From assembly GCA_017404145.1 (NCBI GenBank), contig JAFRCW010000040.1, positions 1 through 64,000 on the forward strand: a stretch of DNA of 64,000 nt, in the 5' to 3' direction. This DNA comes from Ruminococcus sp. (GTDB taxonomy: Bacteria > Bacillota > Clostridia > Oscillospirales > Acutalibacteraceae). Shown here in pieces: positions 52,855 to 62,933 of this stretch. The notes under the pieces are model-generated. The model was not told the origin of the DNA, made no database searches, and saw only the letters and a program-made list of their open reading frames with translations. Each line of letters begins with the position of its first letter. Within the stretch, counting starts at the first letter, position 1. Position numbers and translations under genes: made by a program.

Positions 52855-55053
52855 TCAATAATAATACAGCGGCATAAGAGCGCCGGTACCCATCAGCATA
52901 CTCTCGGCGAGGTGCATCATTTTGTAGCGGTTTTCTTTGTTGCGGCAAGCTTGGATGGCGTCGATCAGCCTGTCATAGGTTTCCTGCCATGTGCCGTTTT
53001 CAACAACGACGTCAAAGCCGTAAGGTCTGAGGTCAAGATTGTAAATGTGCAGTTCGGCGTGGGATCCTTTGCCGAGTCCTGCGTCGTTATCCTCACTGTC
53101 GGAGGTCCACATCATAAGAAATTCCATCGGATCGTCAAAGTCAGCGGTCCAGCCGCTGCGCGCTAAGGAGTAATTTCCTTCGGCAATGGTCGGGAAATAA
53201 TCGTTCCATTCGCATTCTTTAAGTTCCATTCTGATGCCCAGTTCGGCAAAGCTGCTTTGGATAAACTCCGCGATGCCCCGGTGGACTTCTCCTTGGTTGA
53301 AGAGATAGGTCAAGGTCGGGAAGCCGGCAAATTTGCCTGTTTCTGTATCGTAAGGATAATACTTTCTGATGGTTGCGATCGCTGCGTCAAGGTTATCCTG
53401 CTGAGCGCCTTTGGCAGTGTTGAAATATCCGTAAAAATCTTTGTTGATGTTCCGGTAGAACTCGGAACCGTCAAAGTCGGTGATCCAGTTCGGAACAAAA
53501 GAGGAAGCGGGCTTCTTATCGATTCCGACTTGGTAGAGCAGTGTGCTGCGGTCGATCAGAATACAGAGCGCCCCGCGGATCTCTGCCTGCGCTTCTGCCG
53601 CCTGTTCCTCTGAGAGCTTGATCCCGTCGGGAAGCAGGTTTTGTTCCATATTCCACGCGGCATAGTAGGTGCCGTTATAACCCGGTCCGCCGATGTTGGA
53701 ATCAGGGAGAAGATGCGCCAGATATTTTTGGATCATGGTGGCGTCCAGAATTTCGTTAACACCGTTGCGGTTTGCGTCGGCGGCAGAAAGATTCAAAGAT
53801 AAGACAGGAACACTCGCGAGCATCTTCTGGATCGTGGTGGCGTCAAGGATAGAGACAATGTCATCCTGATCGGCGTCGCCGAGAATGAATCCCTCGGGCT
53901 CGCCTTCCACTTCGAAATTCACGCTGCTTTCCATAACCGGCTTCGCGTTTTCCCAGCCGGCTGCGTTCTCGCCGAAGACGTCTTCAAAGCGATACCAGCT
54001 GTATTCCAAGGTTCCGGTGGTTCCTGCCGCAACCCCTTCTGAAGAAACCTGCGCGCAGGCGCGGTTGTTCTCCTCGGGGATTTCGACATAGTTTACGGTG
54101 AAGCCGGATTCCTCTAATGATTCGGGATTCCAGCCGACGATCAAACCGTTGGGACAGGGATCCAGCTCAAAGAAGAGATTCAGTGTTTCATTCTCTCTGA
54201 TACTGACGGTATCGCCGTCATAGAAACGCTCCGATAAGCCAAGAATACCGGCGTACGACTGAGGCGTGAGGATATCAAAGTCGATATAAGAAGTTCCGTA
54301 GTAGTCAGAGGATTCCTTCGCTTCAATTTTCGCAAAGTAGAAGCCTTCGTCAGTGGGCATCGCATCGAGAGGTTCATCGTCGGGATAGACCTTATCCGCA
54401 TATTCGGGATCGTCAAAGTCCGGCAGCTCGGTGTTGCGGCGATAATAGGTGACGGTATATTCCGAAGGGTCGATCAGTTCATGGGCAATGTTGGACACCG
54501 CAGGTTCGCTGATCTCTCCTACGGGGATCCTGAAATAATCATGCCAGAACCATGTGCTGTTGCTCTTATATTGTTCGCCGAAGTCGGTTGTCGCGCCGAA
54601 CCAGTTGAGGGAATGCTTGTCCCAGATGATGAATTCATTGGTGAAATCACCCTTGTAGCCGCTGCCTTCTTTTGCCTCTACAAAGGCATAATAAGATTGG
54701 AAGCCCGACTGACGGTTTTCTTCACCGGTGATGCCGTAGGGCGCTTCGGCGTCTGCTGTGATGGGACAGTCGTTCTCATCGTCCCAGCCGGTTTGTACCT
54801 TGATCGTCAGTGTATAAAGGGAGGGATCGATGACCTTCCCGTCGTCCCTTGTCCTGAGTTCGATGTTCAGTTGTTCCAAGGTCAGGGAGGTGTCGATGTT
54901 ATTCACCGGATAGACTCTCCAGCCGGGATCGCCGTCTAAAAACAGCTCACATTCCTCGGCGATGTCTTTGTCCGTATCTTTCGCGAAAGCCGTTACCGAC
55001 AGTACCGACAGCGCGAGCGCAATTACCAGTACAAGTGATAATAATCGTTTCAT
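52855..55053 (-). CDS. Secreted dockerin protein fused to a peptide-binding-protein C-lobe
   Basis: 732 aa. A signal peptide (MKRLLSLVLVIALALSVLSV, cut near AFA-KD) is followed by about 360 aa of beta-rich modules. A type I dockerin spans about 390-452: GDADQDDIVSILDATTIQKM and ADANRNGVNEILDATMIQKY, two calcium loops each with a helix. After it, residues ~455-732 match the C-terminal lobe of OppA/DppA solute-binding proteins (ALCILIDRSTLLYQVG, FPTLTYLFNQGEVHRGIAEF, SGWTADFDDPMEFLMMW). There is no lipobox and no N-lobe. Dockerins plug into cohesins of cellulosomes or amylosomes. Start with SD AAAGGGG. The order of domains is odd. Confidence 0.82.
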   Translation of the reverse strand: MKRLLSLVLVIALALSVLSVTAFAKDTDKDIAEECELFLDGDPGWRVYPVNNIDTSLTLEQLNIELRTRDDGKVIDPSLYTLTIKVQTGWDDENDCPITADAEAPYGITGEENRQSGFQSYYAFVEAKEGSGYKGDFTNEFIIWDKHSLNWFGATTDFGEQYKSNSTWFWHDYFRIPVGEISEPAVSNIAHELIDPSEYTVTYYRRNTELPDFDDPEYADKVYPDDEPLDAMPTDEGFYFAKIEAKESSDYYGTSYIDFDILTPQSYAGILGLSERFYDGDTVSIRENETLNLFFELDPCPNGLIVGWNPESLEESGFTVNYVEIPEENNRACAQVSSEGVAAGTTGTLEYSWYRFEDVFGENAAGWENAKPVMESSVNFEVEGEPEGFILGDADQDDIVSILDATTIQKMLASVPVLSLNLSAADANRNGVNEILDATMIQKYLAHLLPDSNIGGPGYNGTYYAAWNMEQNLLPDGIKLSEEQAAEAQAEIRGALCILIDRSTLLYQVGIDKKPASSFVPNWITDFDGSEFYRNINKDFYGYFNTAKGAQQDNLDAAIATIRKYYPYDTETGKFAGFPTLTYLFNQGEVHRGIAEFIQSSFAELGIRMELKECEWNDYFPTIAEGNYSLARSGWTADFDDPMEFLMMWTSDSEDNDAGLGKGSHAELHIYNLDLRPYGFDVVVENGTWQETYDRLIDAIQACRNKENRYKMMHLAESMLMGTGALMPLYYY

Positions 55054-55164
55054 CAATTGTTTATCCCCTTTCCGATTACAAAATTGATACATACAGTATA
55101 TACCAAAACATCCTCATCCGCAAGTCGAATAAGGATATTTATTCAAAAACATTTATCAAACAGT

Positions 55165-56067
55165 TCAGAGTTTGCTGCCCTGAACAAGATTTCTTTTATC
55201 CATTTCGCTGTTGATGTAGTTGAGCACCCGCTTTTTGTCGGCGCTCCACAAGGGAGCGATCAGAGATCGCTTGTCGCCGTCGCCGGTGATGCGGTGGATG
55301 ACGACCTTCTCGGGCAAAAGCTCGATCGAGCGGCAGAGGATATCGGTGTATTCCTCGAGCGACAGAGTTTTGAATTTTCCTTTGCGGTATTCCTCGGCAA
55401 GATCGGTACCGTCTATCACGTGCAGGAGTTGCAATTTGATCCCGTCGGTATGCTGTCCGACATATCTGACGCTGTCGAGCATCATCTGCGTTGTTTCTCC
55501 CGGCAGACCGAGGATCAGGTGCGTAACGACCTCGATGTTTTCCCTATGGAGCTTTTCTACCGCTTCTTCATAGACAGAGAGAGGGTATCCCCTGCGGATA
55601 TATTTCGCCGTGCTTTCGTGAATCGTCTGAAGCCCCAGCTCTACCGTGACGGGCTTGACGCGATTGATCTGGGAGAGCAGCGTAATGATCTCGTCACTGA
55701 GGCAGTCGGGACGCGTCGCGACAGACAGCCCGACCACACAGTGGGGCGCGATCGCTTCATAGTATAAGGCGCGCAGATAGGACGGGTCGCCGTAGGTGTT
55801 GGAATAGGGCTGAAAATAGGCGATATAGGAGGCGCCTTTGTACTTTTGCTCTACGCGTTTCTTCGCAGCGCGCAGCTGCTCGGTGACAGAGAGATACGCG
55901 CTCTCGGCGAACTCTCCCGAGCCGCCCTGAGAGCAGAAGATACAGCCTCTCGTGTCCAGCGTACCGTCGCGGTTGGGACAGCTGCACCCGGAGCTTAAAG
56001 AGAGCTTGTAGACTTTCCAGCCGAATTTTTCTTTGTAATAATCGTTGAGAGAGTAATAGTGTTTCAT
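55165..56067 (-). CDS. Radical SAM protein, TIGR01212/YhcC family
   Basis: 300 aa. The SAM cluster is in GCSCPNRDGTLDTRGCIFCS, close to the C-x5-9-C-x2-C arrangement of the YhcC family; then SYIAYFQPYSNTYG, GLSVATRPDCLSD, VELGLQTIHESTAKYI, VVTHLILGLPGE and LQLLHVIDGTDLA. The role of YhcC proteins is not settled; tRNA or cofactor modification has been suggested. No clear SD at MKHYY; ATG 56094 is a possible alternative. Confidence 0.9.
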   Translation of the reverse strand: MKHYYSLNDYYKEKFGWKVYKLSLSSGCSCPNRDGTLDTRGCIFCSQGGSGEFAESAYLSVTEQLRAAKKRVEQKYKGASYIAYFQPYSNTYGDPSYLRALYYEAIAPHCVVGLSVATRPDCLSDEIITLLSQINRVKPVTVELGLQTIHESTAKYIRRGYPLSVYEEAVEKLHRENIEVVTHLILGLPGETTQMMLDSVRYVGQHTDGIKLQLLHVIDGTDLAEEYRKGKFKTLSLEEYTDILCRSIELLPEKVVIHRITGDGDKRSLIAPLWSADKKRVLNYINSEMDKRNLVQGSKL

Positions 56068-56173
56068 AAGATGATTATAAACATAATATGGCATAATTGC
56101 AAGAGATATAGAGTAATGTCTTCTTTTTGTCCGACTTGTCAAAAAACCGACCCAAAAACCGCTATTCTGTCAA

Positions 56174-56203
56174 TTGAAATCGGTAAGCAAAAAGAGGTAT
56201 AAT
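56174..56203 (+). promoter_or_regulatory. glpK promoter
   Basis: TTGAAA (56174-56179) and perfect TATAAT (56198-56203), 18-bp spacing, 37 bp before the glpK start, which has SD AAGGAGG. Confidence 0.7.
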
Positions 56204-56216
56204 AAATATGTATTGA

Positions 56217-57731
<1,515 letters not shown>

Positions 57732-57733
57732 AA

Positions 57734-57799
57734 TGAGGAATTAGGAATGAGGAATTAGGAATGAGGAATTAGGAATGAGGAATTAGGAATTAGGAATTA
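57734..57799 (+). repeat. Tandem ATGAGGAATTAGGA repeat, left flank
   Basis: Four to five head-to-tail copies of a 14-bp unit (ATGAGGAATTAGGA, last ones shortened) directly after glpK and up to the start of the four-helix-bundle gene. The same unit appears inverted at 58187-58219. Confidence 0.85.
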
Positions 57800-58158
57800 A
57801 TGAAGCAAAACATAGTTTTTGATAAAAGCAAAAGATTTGCAGTAAGAATCGTTCGATTATACAATTACCTGTGTAATGAGAAAAAGGAATATGTGCTCTC
57901 AAAGCAGTTGCTAAAAAGCGGAACAAGTATCGGCGCTAATATTTCAGAAGCGTTATGCGCAATTAGTGATAAGGATTTTTATCAAAAATGTATATTGCGT
58001 TTAAAGAATGTGCCGAAACTTTATATTGGCTGGAATTACTATATGATACGGAATACCTAACAAAGCAGGAATATACTTCTGTATCCAGTGATTGCGGCGA
58101 GTTAAAAATGCTTCTTTCTTCTATTACAAAAACAATGAGAGAAAATCAAGAGAAATAG
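57800..58158 (+). pseudogene. Four-helix-bundle (S23/IVS-type) protein, frameshifted
   Basis: Frame 1 gives KSKRFAVRIVRLYNYLCNEK, LSKQLLKSGTSIGANISEAL and DKDFYQKC, matching the 23S-intervening-sequence/four-helix-bundle family of about 115 aa. Near 58000 the homology shifts frame and continues as FKECAETLYWLELLYDTEYL and ITKTMRENQEK to TAG 58158. Family members have no settled function and are related to the avd proteins of diversity-generating retroelements. The gene is enclosed by inverted copies of the ATGAGGAATTAGGA unit, which looks like a mobile cassette. Confidence 0.8.
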
Positions 58159-58186
58159 AGAAAAAGGTATGAGGTTTTGGATAACG

Positions 58187-58219
58187 AATTACTAATTCCT
58201 CATTCCTAATTCCTAATTT
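58187..58219 (-). repeat. Inverted GGAATTAGGA repeat, right flank
   Basis: TAATTCCTCATTCCTAATTC and further TCCTAAT units are the reverse complement of the left-flank repeat. Together they enclose the four-helix-bundle gene and end 17 bp before the start of the dehydrogenase gene. Confidence 0.8.
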
Positions 58220-58235
58220 AAAGAGGTTTAAGATT

Positions 58236-59681
58236 ATGTATGATGTGATTATAATAGGCGCGGGCGTGATCGGCTGCGCGGCGGCAAGAGAGCTGTCGAG
58301 ATATCGGGCAAATATCCTTGTTCTTGAGAGAGAAGAGGACGTCTGCGCGGGTACCTCCAAGGCAAATTCCGCGATCGTTCACTCGGGCTATGACGCGAAG
58401 AACGGCACCCTTAAGGCAAAGTTCAACGTCAAGGGCAACGAGATGATGGATCGGATCTGCGAGGAACTGGACGTTCCTTTCAAGCGGATCGGTTCTTTGA
58501 CCGTATGTACGGACGAAAAGCAGATCGACGATCTGAAGAAGCTGTACGACAGAGGCGTTCAAAACGGCGTCAAGGGTCTGAAAATCCTCTCCCGCGAAGA
58601 AGTGTTGGAGATCGAACCGCATATCGGCGATGAGGTGATCGCCGCTTTGCTTGCCCCGACAGCGGGGATCATCTGTCCGTTTAAGCTGACGATCGCTTTT
58701 GCGGAGAACGCCTGCCGCAACGGTGCGGCATTCGCGTTTGATACGGAAGTAAAAAACATCTATCAAGATGGAGACGGTATCTGGCATATCGTATCGCAGG
58801 ATCGGGAATACCTGACGAGAACCGTCGTCAACGCCGCGGGCGTCTACGCGGATGTGTTCCATAATATGGTATCAGAGAAAAAGCTCTCTATCACGCCGCG
58901 CCGCGGCGATTATATCCTGCTCGACAGAACCGCGGAGGGTTATGTGCGCCACACGGTGTTCCAGATGCCCACACAGCTCGGCAAGGGTATTTTGGTGACG
59001 CCTACCGTTCACGGTAATACCATCGTCGGTCCCACCGCCTTCGATATCGAGGATAAGGAGAGTACCGCCACCACCGCCGACGCGATCGAAGAAGTGATCC
59101 AAAAATCCGCATTAAGTATCAAGGATCTGCCTGTCAGACAGGTGATCACCTCTTTCGCGGGACTCAGAGCGAGAGAAAACGGCAAAGACTTTATCCTCGG
59201 CGAGTGTGAGGACGCAGAAGGCTTTTTCGACTGCGCGGGGATCCAGTCTCCCGGACTGTCCTCCGCTCCCGCAATCGGTGAATATACGGCGAAGCTGATC
59301 GCAGAGAAGTTATCTCTCAAAGAGAAAGCGGACTTTGATCCGTATCGGAAGGATTTCCTCAATCCCTCTAAGCTGAGCTTGGAAGAGAGAAATGAACTGA
59401 TCAAAAAAGACCCCGCCTACGGTGTGATCGTCTGCCGCTGTGAATCCGTCAGCGAGGGCGAAATCATCGACGCGATCCGCAGAACTCCCGGCGCGCGCTC
59501 CTTGGACGGCGTCAAACGCAGAGTACGCGCGGGGATGGGCAGATGTCAGGCAGGCTTCTGTTCCCCGAAGGTGATGGAGATCCTCAGAAGAGAGCTCGGC
59601 TGTTCTTTAGAGGAGATCACCAAGAGCGGCAGAGATTCTTATATCGTCAGAGGCAGAACAAAGGACGGTGACAGCAAATGA
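58236..59681 (+). CDS. glpA: Anaerobic-type glycerol-3-phosphate dehydrogenase (GlpA-like)
   Basis: 481 aa. FAD loop DVIIIGAGVIGCAAARELSR, GTSKANSAIVHSGYD, then a C-terminal BFD-like [2Fe-2S] domain with VCRCESVSEGEIIDAI and GMGRCQAGFC. It oxidises glycerol-3-phosphate to dihydroxyacetone phosphate. The next two genes form the rest of the GlpA-FAD oxidoreductase-DUF1667 unit typical of Clostridia; the stop overlaps the next start. Confidence 0.9.
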   Translation: MYDVIIIGAGVIGCAAARELSRYRANILVLEREEDVCAGTSKANSAIVHSGYDAKNGTLKAKFNVKGNEMMDRICEELDVPFKRIGSLTVCTDEKQIDDLKKLYDRGVQNGVKGLKILSREEVLEIEPHIGDEVIAALLAPTAGIICPFKLTIAFAENACRNGAAFAFDTEVKNIYQDGDGIWHIVSQDREYLTRTVVNAAGVYADVFHNMVSEKKLSITPRRGDYILLDRTAEGYVRHTVFQMPTQLGKGILVTPTVHGNTIVGPTAFDIEDKESTATTADAIEEVIQKSALSIKDLPVRQVITSFAGLRARENGKDFILGECEDAEGFFDCAGIQSPGLSSAPAIGEYTAKLIAEKLSLKEKADFDPYRKDFLNPSKLSLEERNELIKKDPAYGVIVCRCESVSEGEIIDAIRRTPGARSLDGVKRRVRAGMGRCQAGFCSPKVMEILRRELGCSLEEITKSGRDSYIVRGRTKDGDSK

Positions 59682-60943
59682 TGCAGTATGATATTGTGAT
59701 CGTCGGCGGAGGTCCCGCAGGGCTTTCTGCGGCTGTCGCGGCATATGATAAAGGCTGCCGCAGTATCCTGATCATCGAAAGAGACAGTGAGCTCGGCGGT
59801 ATCCTCAACCAGTGCATCCACAACGGTTTCGGACTGCACACCTTTAAGGAAGAACTGACCGGTCCCGAGTACGCCGGTCGCTATATTGATATGGTGTATG
59901 AGCGGAATATTGAATTCAAGCTCAACACGATGGTGATGGACATCTCTCCCGAACGCGTGGTGACCGCGATGAACCGCGAGGACGGGATGTTTGAGATCGA
60001 AGCGAAAGCGGTCATCTTAGCGATGGGCTGCCGCGAGCGTCCCAGAGGTGCGCTGAACATCCCCGGCTACCGTCCCGCGGGTATCTTCTCCGCGGGTACC
60101 GCCCAGCGGCTGGTCAACATCGAGGGCTATATGATCGGTAAAGAGGTCGTGATCTTAGGCTCGGGCGATATCGGTCTGATCATGGCGAGGCGAATGACCT
60201 TAGAGGGCGCAAAGGTGCGCTGTGTCGCCGAGCTGATGCCCTATTCCGGCGGACTGAAACGAAACATCGTCCAATGTCTGGATGATTTCGGTATTCCTCT
60301 GCTGCTCTCCCACACGGTGGTGGATATCGAGGGCAAGGAGCATATTCAAGCAGTAACGATCGCTGAAGTTGACGAGAACCGCAAGCCGATCAAAGGGACC
60401 GAAGTACGTTATCCCTGCGATGCTTTGCTGCTCTCCTGCGGTCTGATCCCGGAGAACGAGCTGTCCGCATCCGCGGGCGTAGAACTATCCCGCGTGACGG
60501 GCGGTCCCGTCGTCAACGAGAGTTTAGAGACGAATATCAAGGGCGTGTTTGCCTGCGGCAACGTCCTGCACGTTCACGATCTTGTCGACTATGTCTCTGA
60601 AGAAGCGAAGAAGGCGGGAGAAACCGCCGCGGATTTCGTCAGAGGCGAGATCGGCGAGAGTACCGAACAGGAGATCGTCATCAAAGCCGAGTCAGGCGTT
60701 CGTTATACCGTTCCGTCAACGCTGAATCTCGGCAGAATGGACGAGACCCTGGTCGTGAGATTCCGCGTCGGCGACGTCTACAAGGACGCTTATGTCAGCG
60801 TGTATCTCAACGACAAGCGCATACAGCATAAGAAAAAGCGTGTGATCGCTCCCGGTGAAATGGAGCAGATCATTTTGAAAAAGAGCGAGCTGTCCGCGTT
60901 TGATGATTTGCAGACTGTCACCGTGAAAATAGAGAAGGAGTAA
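59678..60943 (+). CDS. FAD/NAD(P)-dependent oxidoreductase of the glycerol operon
   Basis: 421 aa. DIVIVGGGPAGLSAAVAAYD (FAD), NQCIHNGFGLHTFKEELTGP, ILAMGCRERPRGALNIPGYR, the second dinucleotide loop ILGSGDIGLIMARRM and GVFACGNVLHVHDLVDYVS. It probably passes electrons from GlpA to NAD or another carrier. Overlaps glpA by 4 nt and precedes the DUF1667 gene by 4 bp. Confidence 0.9.
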   Translation: MMQYDIVIVGGGPAGLSAAVAAYDKGCRSILIIERDSELGGILNQCIHNGFGLHTFKEELTGPEYAGRYIDMVYERNIEFKLNTMVMDISPERVVTAMNREDGMFEIEAKAVILAMGCRERPRGALNIPGYRPAGIFSAGTAQRLVNIEGYMIGKEVVILGSGDIGLIMARRMTLEGAKVRCVAELMPYSGGLKRNIVQCLDDFGIPLLLSHTVVDIEGKEHIQAVTIAEVDENRKPIKGTEVRYPCDALLLSCGLIPENELSASAGVELSRVTGGPVVNESLETNIKGVFACGNVLHVHDLVDYVSEEAKKAGETAADFVRGEIGESTEQEIVIKAESGVRYTVPSTLNLGRMDETLVVRFRVGDVYKDAYVSVYLNDKRIQHKKKRVIAPGEMEQIILKKSELSAFDDLQTVTVKIEKE

Positions 60944-60947
60944 GGCT

Positions 60948-61313
60948 ATGGAAAAACGAGAACTTACCTGTATCGGCTGTCCGATGGGCTGTCTTGTCAC
61001 GGTCGAGCTTGACGGCGGCAAGATCCTCTCCGTTACCGGTCACACCTGCAAGCGCGGTGAGATCTACGCGAGAAAGGAAGTCACCGACCCCACCCGCATC
61101 GTTACCTCTACCGTCAGGGTAGAGGGAGGCGTAAAAGAGCGCGTCTCCTGCAAGACACGCGAGGATATCCCCAAGGATAAGATCGCGGATGTGATGAAAG
61201 ACATCAACCGCGTCACGGTAAAGGCTCCGATCAAAATCGGCGACATCCTGATCGAGAATGCCGCCTCCACCGGCGTGCCGATCGTAGCAACCGCAAATGT
61301 CCAAGAAGCGTAA
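60948..61313 (+). CDS. DUF1667 cysteine-rich protein
   Basis: 121 aa. The N-terminal CIGCPMGC and a fourth Cys in GHTCKRGEIYA look like an Fe-S or zinc site; DPTRIVTSTVRVEGG and VKAPIKIGDIL follow the DUF1667 pattern. Always found with GlpA/FAD-oxidoreductase pairs, so it is likely the third subunit for electron transfer. Last gene of the operon. Confidence 0.9.
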   Translation: MEKRELTCIGCPMGCLVTVELDGGKILSVTGHTCKRGEIYARKEVTDPTRIVTSTVRVEGGVKERVSCKTREDIPKDKIADVMKDINRVTVKAPIKIGDILIENAASTGVPIVATANVQEA

Positions 61314-61318
61314 AACCA

Positions 61319-61424
61319 TTGTCATTGCGAGGCTCCGTCAGGAGCCGTGGCAATCCCCTTCCTTTTGCAACCGGTCGTAACGACAAGGGGATTCTCACGG
61401 GGCTAAAGCCCCTCAGAATGACAG
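61319..61424. repeat. Palindromic intergenic repeat (GTCATTGCGAG family)
   Basis: It begins TTGTCATTGCGAGGCTCCG and ends GGGGCTAAAGCCCCTCAGAA then TGACAG, so the ends are partly complementary (GTCATTGCGAG with CTCAGAATGAC) and an inner GGGGC-TAAA-GCCCC hairpin is present. This is a MITE-like or REP-like repeat common in Clostridia; no gene is inside. Confidence 0.65.
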
Positions 61425-61441
61425 CCTCAACACAACGTAAT

Positions 61442-61498
61442 TTGACAAACTCCTTTTGTTTGCATATACTATTGTTTGGTATATGAACAAAAGGAGTG
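61442..61498 (+). promoter_or_regulatory. Promoter and inverted repeat before the PTS-like gene
   Basis: TTGACA (61442-61447) and TATACT (61465-61470), 17 bp. ACTCCTTTTGTT in the promoter spacer (from 61449) is the exact reverse complement of AACAAAAGGAGT, which holds the ribosome-binding site (to 61498). Confidence 0.7.
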
Positions 61499-61504
61499 TT
61501 TCTT

Positions 61505-62578
61505 TTGAATAAGTTTCAAGCATTCTTGAAGAAAAAGGATATAGAAATCAGCTGGAAGCGTTACGGAATCGACGCGCTCGGCGCGATGGCGCAGGGCTTG
61601 TTCTGTTCTCTTCTGATCGGCACGATCATCAAGACGATCGGCGACCAGACGCATGTAGAGTTTTTATCTACGATCGGCAGCTATGCGATGGCGATCGCGG
61701 GTCCCGCGATGGCGGTCGCGATCGGCTACGCGCTGAAGGCTTCTCCCATGGTGCTGTTCTCTCTCGTTGCCGTCGGCTGGGCGGCAAATACCGAGGGCGG
61801 CGCGGGCGGTCCCTTGGCGGTGCTGATCATCGCGATCATCGCTGCAGAGTTCGGTAAGGCGGTATCTAAGGAAACCAAGGTAGATATTTTAGTGACTCCT
61901 GCCGTGACGATCTTTGTCGGCGTCGGTCTTTCGATGCTGATCGCGCCTCCGATCGGCAAGGCGGCGTCCGCGTTCGGCAGTCTGATTATGTACGCGACCG
62001 AGCTGCAGCCCTTCCTGATGGGCATTACGGTTTCCGTTCTGGTCGGTATCGCGCTGACGCTTCCGATCTCTTCGGCGGCGATCTGCGCGGCATTATCGCT
62101 CACCGGACTTGCGGGCGGCGCGGCGGTAGCCGGCTGCTGCGCCCAGATGGTCGGTTTTGCAGTGATGTCCTTCAGAGAGAACAAGTGGGGCGGTCTGGTC
62201 TCTCAGGGGATCGGCACCTCGATGCTCCAGATGCCCAATATTGTGAAGAATCCGAGGGTATGGATCGCGCCGATCCTGACTTCGGCGATCACCGGACCGG
62301 TCGCGACCTGCGTCTTCAAGCTCCAGATGAACGGCGCGCCGATCAACTCCGGTATGGGTACCTGCGGCTTCTGCGGACCCATCGGCGTGATCACCGGATG
62401 GCTCAGCCCGTCTGAGGCGGCGCTGACCAACGGCGCTTCGGCGATTTCCCCCTCCGCACTTGACTGGATCGGACTGGTGCTGGTGTGCATCGTCCTCCCC
62501 GCGGTCATCACTCCGCTTTTCAACCTGATCTTAAGAAAGATCGGCTGGGTCAAGGACGGCGACTTAAAGCTGGCATAA
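61505..62578 (+). CDS. PTS EIIC_2-family membrane transporter
   Basis: About 357 aa with 9-10 membrane segments. The YGIDALGAMAQGLFCSLLIG start, LVTPAVTIFVGVGLSMLIAP, MGITVSVLVGIALTLPISSA and the INSGMGTCGFCGPIGVITGW segment match PTS_EIIC_2 (PF13303) proteins. These lack IIA/IIB partners and their substrate is unknown. TTG 61505 is 8 nt after GGAG; GTG 61496 overlaps the SD and is less likely. A GAAACC/GGTTTC hairpin follows. Confidence 0.85.
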   Translation: MNKFQAFLKKKDIEISWKRYGIDALGAMAQGLFCSLLIGTIIKTIGDQTHVEFLSTIGSYAMAIAGPAMAVAIGYALKASPMVLFSLVAVGWAANTEGGAGGPLAVLIIAIIAAEFGKAVSKETKVDILVTPAVTIFVGVGLSMLIAPPIGKAASAFGSLIMYATELQPFLMGITVSVLVGIALTLPISSAAICAALSLTGLAGGAAVAGCCAQMVGFAVMSFRENKWGGLVSQGIGTSMLQMPNIVKNPRVWIAPILTSAITGPVATCVFKLQMNGAPINSGMGTCGFCGPIGVITGWLSPSEAALTNGASAISPSALDWIGLVLVCIVLPAVITPLFNLILRKIGWVKDGDLKLA

Positions 62579-62604
62579 AAAAGAAACCATTAAACGGTTT
62601 CATA

Positions 62605-62633
62605 TTGACAGAATCAAAATTATCTTATATAAT
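62605..62633 (+). promoter_or_regulatory. Consensus promoter for the antisense RNA
   Basis: TTGACA (62605-62610), 17 bp, TATAAT (62628-62633): a perfect sigma-A consensus with no plus-strand gene behind it, as expected for a strong small-RNA promoter. Confidence 0.85.
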
Positions 62634-62639
62634 AAGACT

Positions 62640-62720
62640 ATAGGGAACCGTTTATAGCGGTTAGCCGATTTTTTGGTTATTGATTTTGTAACCGTCCAAT
62701 GGCAGTTGGGCGGTTACTTC
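62640..62720 (+). ncRNA. Candidate antitoxin RNA of a type I toxin-antitoxin pair
   Basis: Transcription from the consensus promoter would start near 62640 and run through AACCG-TTTATAG-CGGTT, possibly stopping at the T6 near 62670 or at the strong hairpin GTAACCGTCCAA/TTGGGCGGTTAC (62688-62717). It is antisense to the 3' part of the toxin mRNA, and the two transcripts converge, as in Fst-, TxpA- or BsrG-type systems. Ends are predicted, not seen. Confidence 0.6.
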
Positions 62721-62782
62721 TTTATCGAGATTATGTAGCCTGTTGCAATAACAAGAACAAGAATCAAAAGAGCATATTCCAT
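62714..62782 (-). CDS. Candidate type I toxin, 22-aa hydrophobic peptide
   Basis: The peptide starts MEYALLILVLVIATGYII and ends SIKK: one transmembrane helix with a short basic tail, the classic layout of small membrane toxins. SD AAGGGGGTG lies 7 nt before the ATG. The stop codon is inside a strong hairpin that is also a terminator. A TTGCTT-17-TAAAAT promoter is visible on the minus strand near 62844-62873. The gene is too short for normal gene callers. It is convergent with the perfect promoter at 62605. Confidence 0.62.
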   Translation of the reverse strand: MEYALLILVLVIATGYIISIKK

Positions 62783-62899
62783 AGCTACACCCCCTTATAA
62801 AAGGAGTGCTAACCGCCTCGACTACCCTGTAGTCTAATGACATTTTAGAATAAATGATCTATAAAAGCAACAAACAAATTTGTAATATTTCCAAAAAAC

Positions 62900-62923
62900 T
62901 TCGGGAGAGTATCAGCTCTCCCG
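62900..62923 (-). terminator. Terminator after tcdA
   Basis: CGGGAGAG-TATCAG-CTCTCCCG; on the minus strand it is followed by AAGTTTTTTGG. Ten bases past the tcdA stop. Confidence 0.85.
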
Positions 62924-62933
62924 ATTTGTGTTT

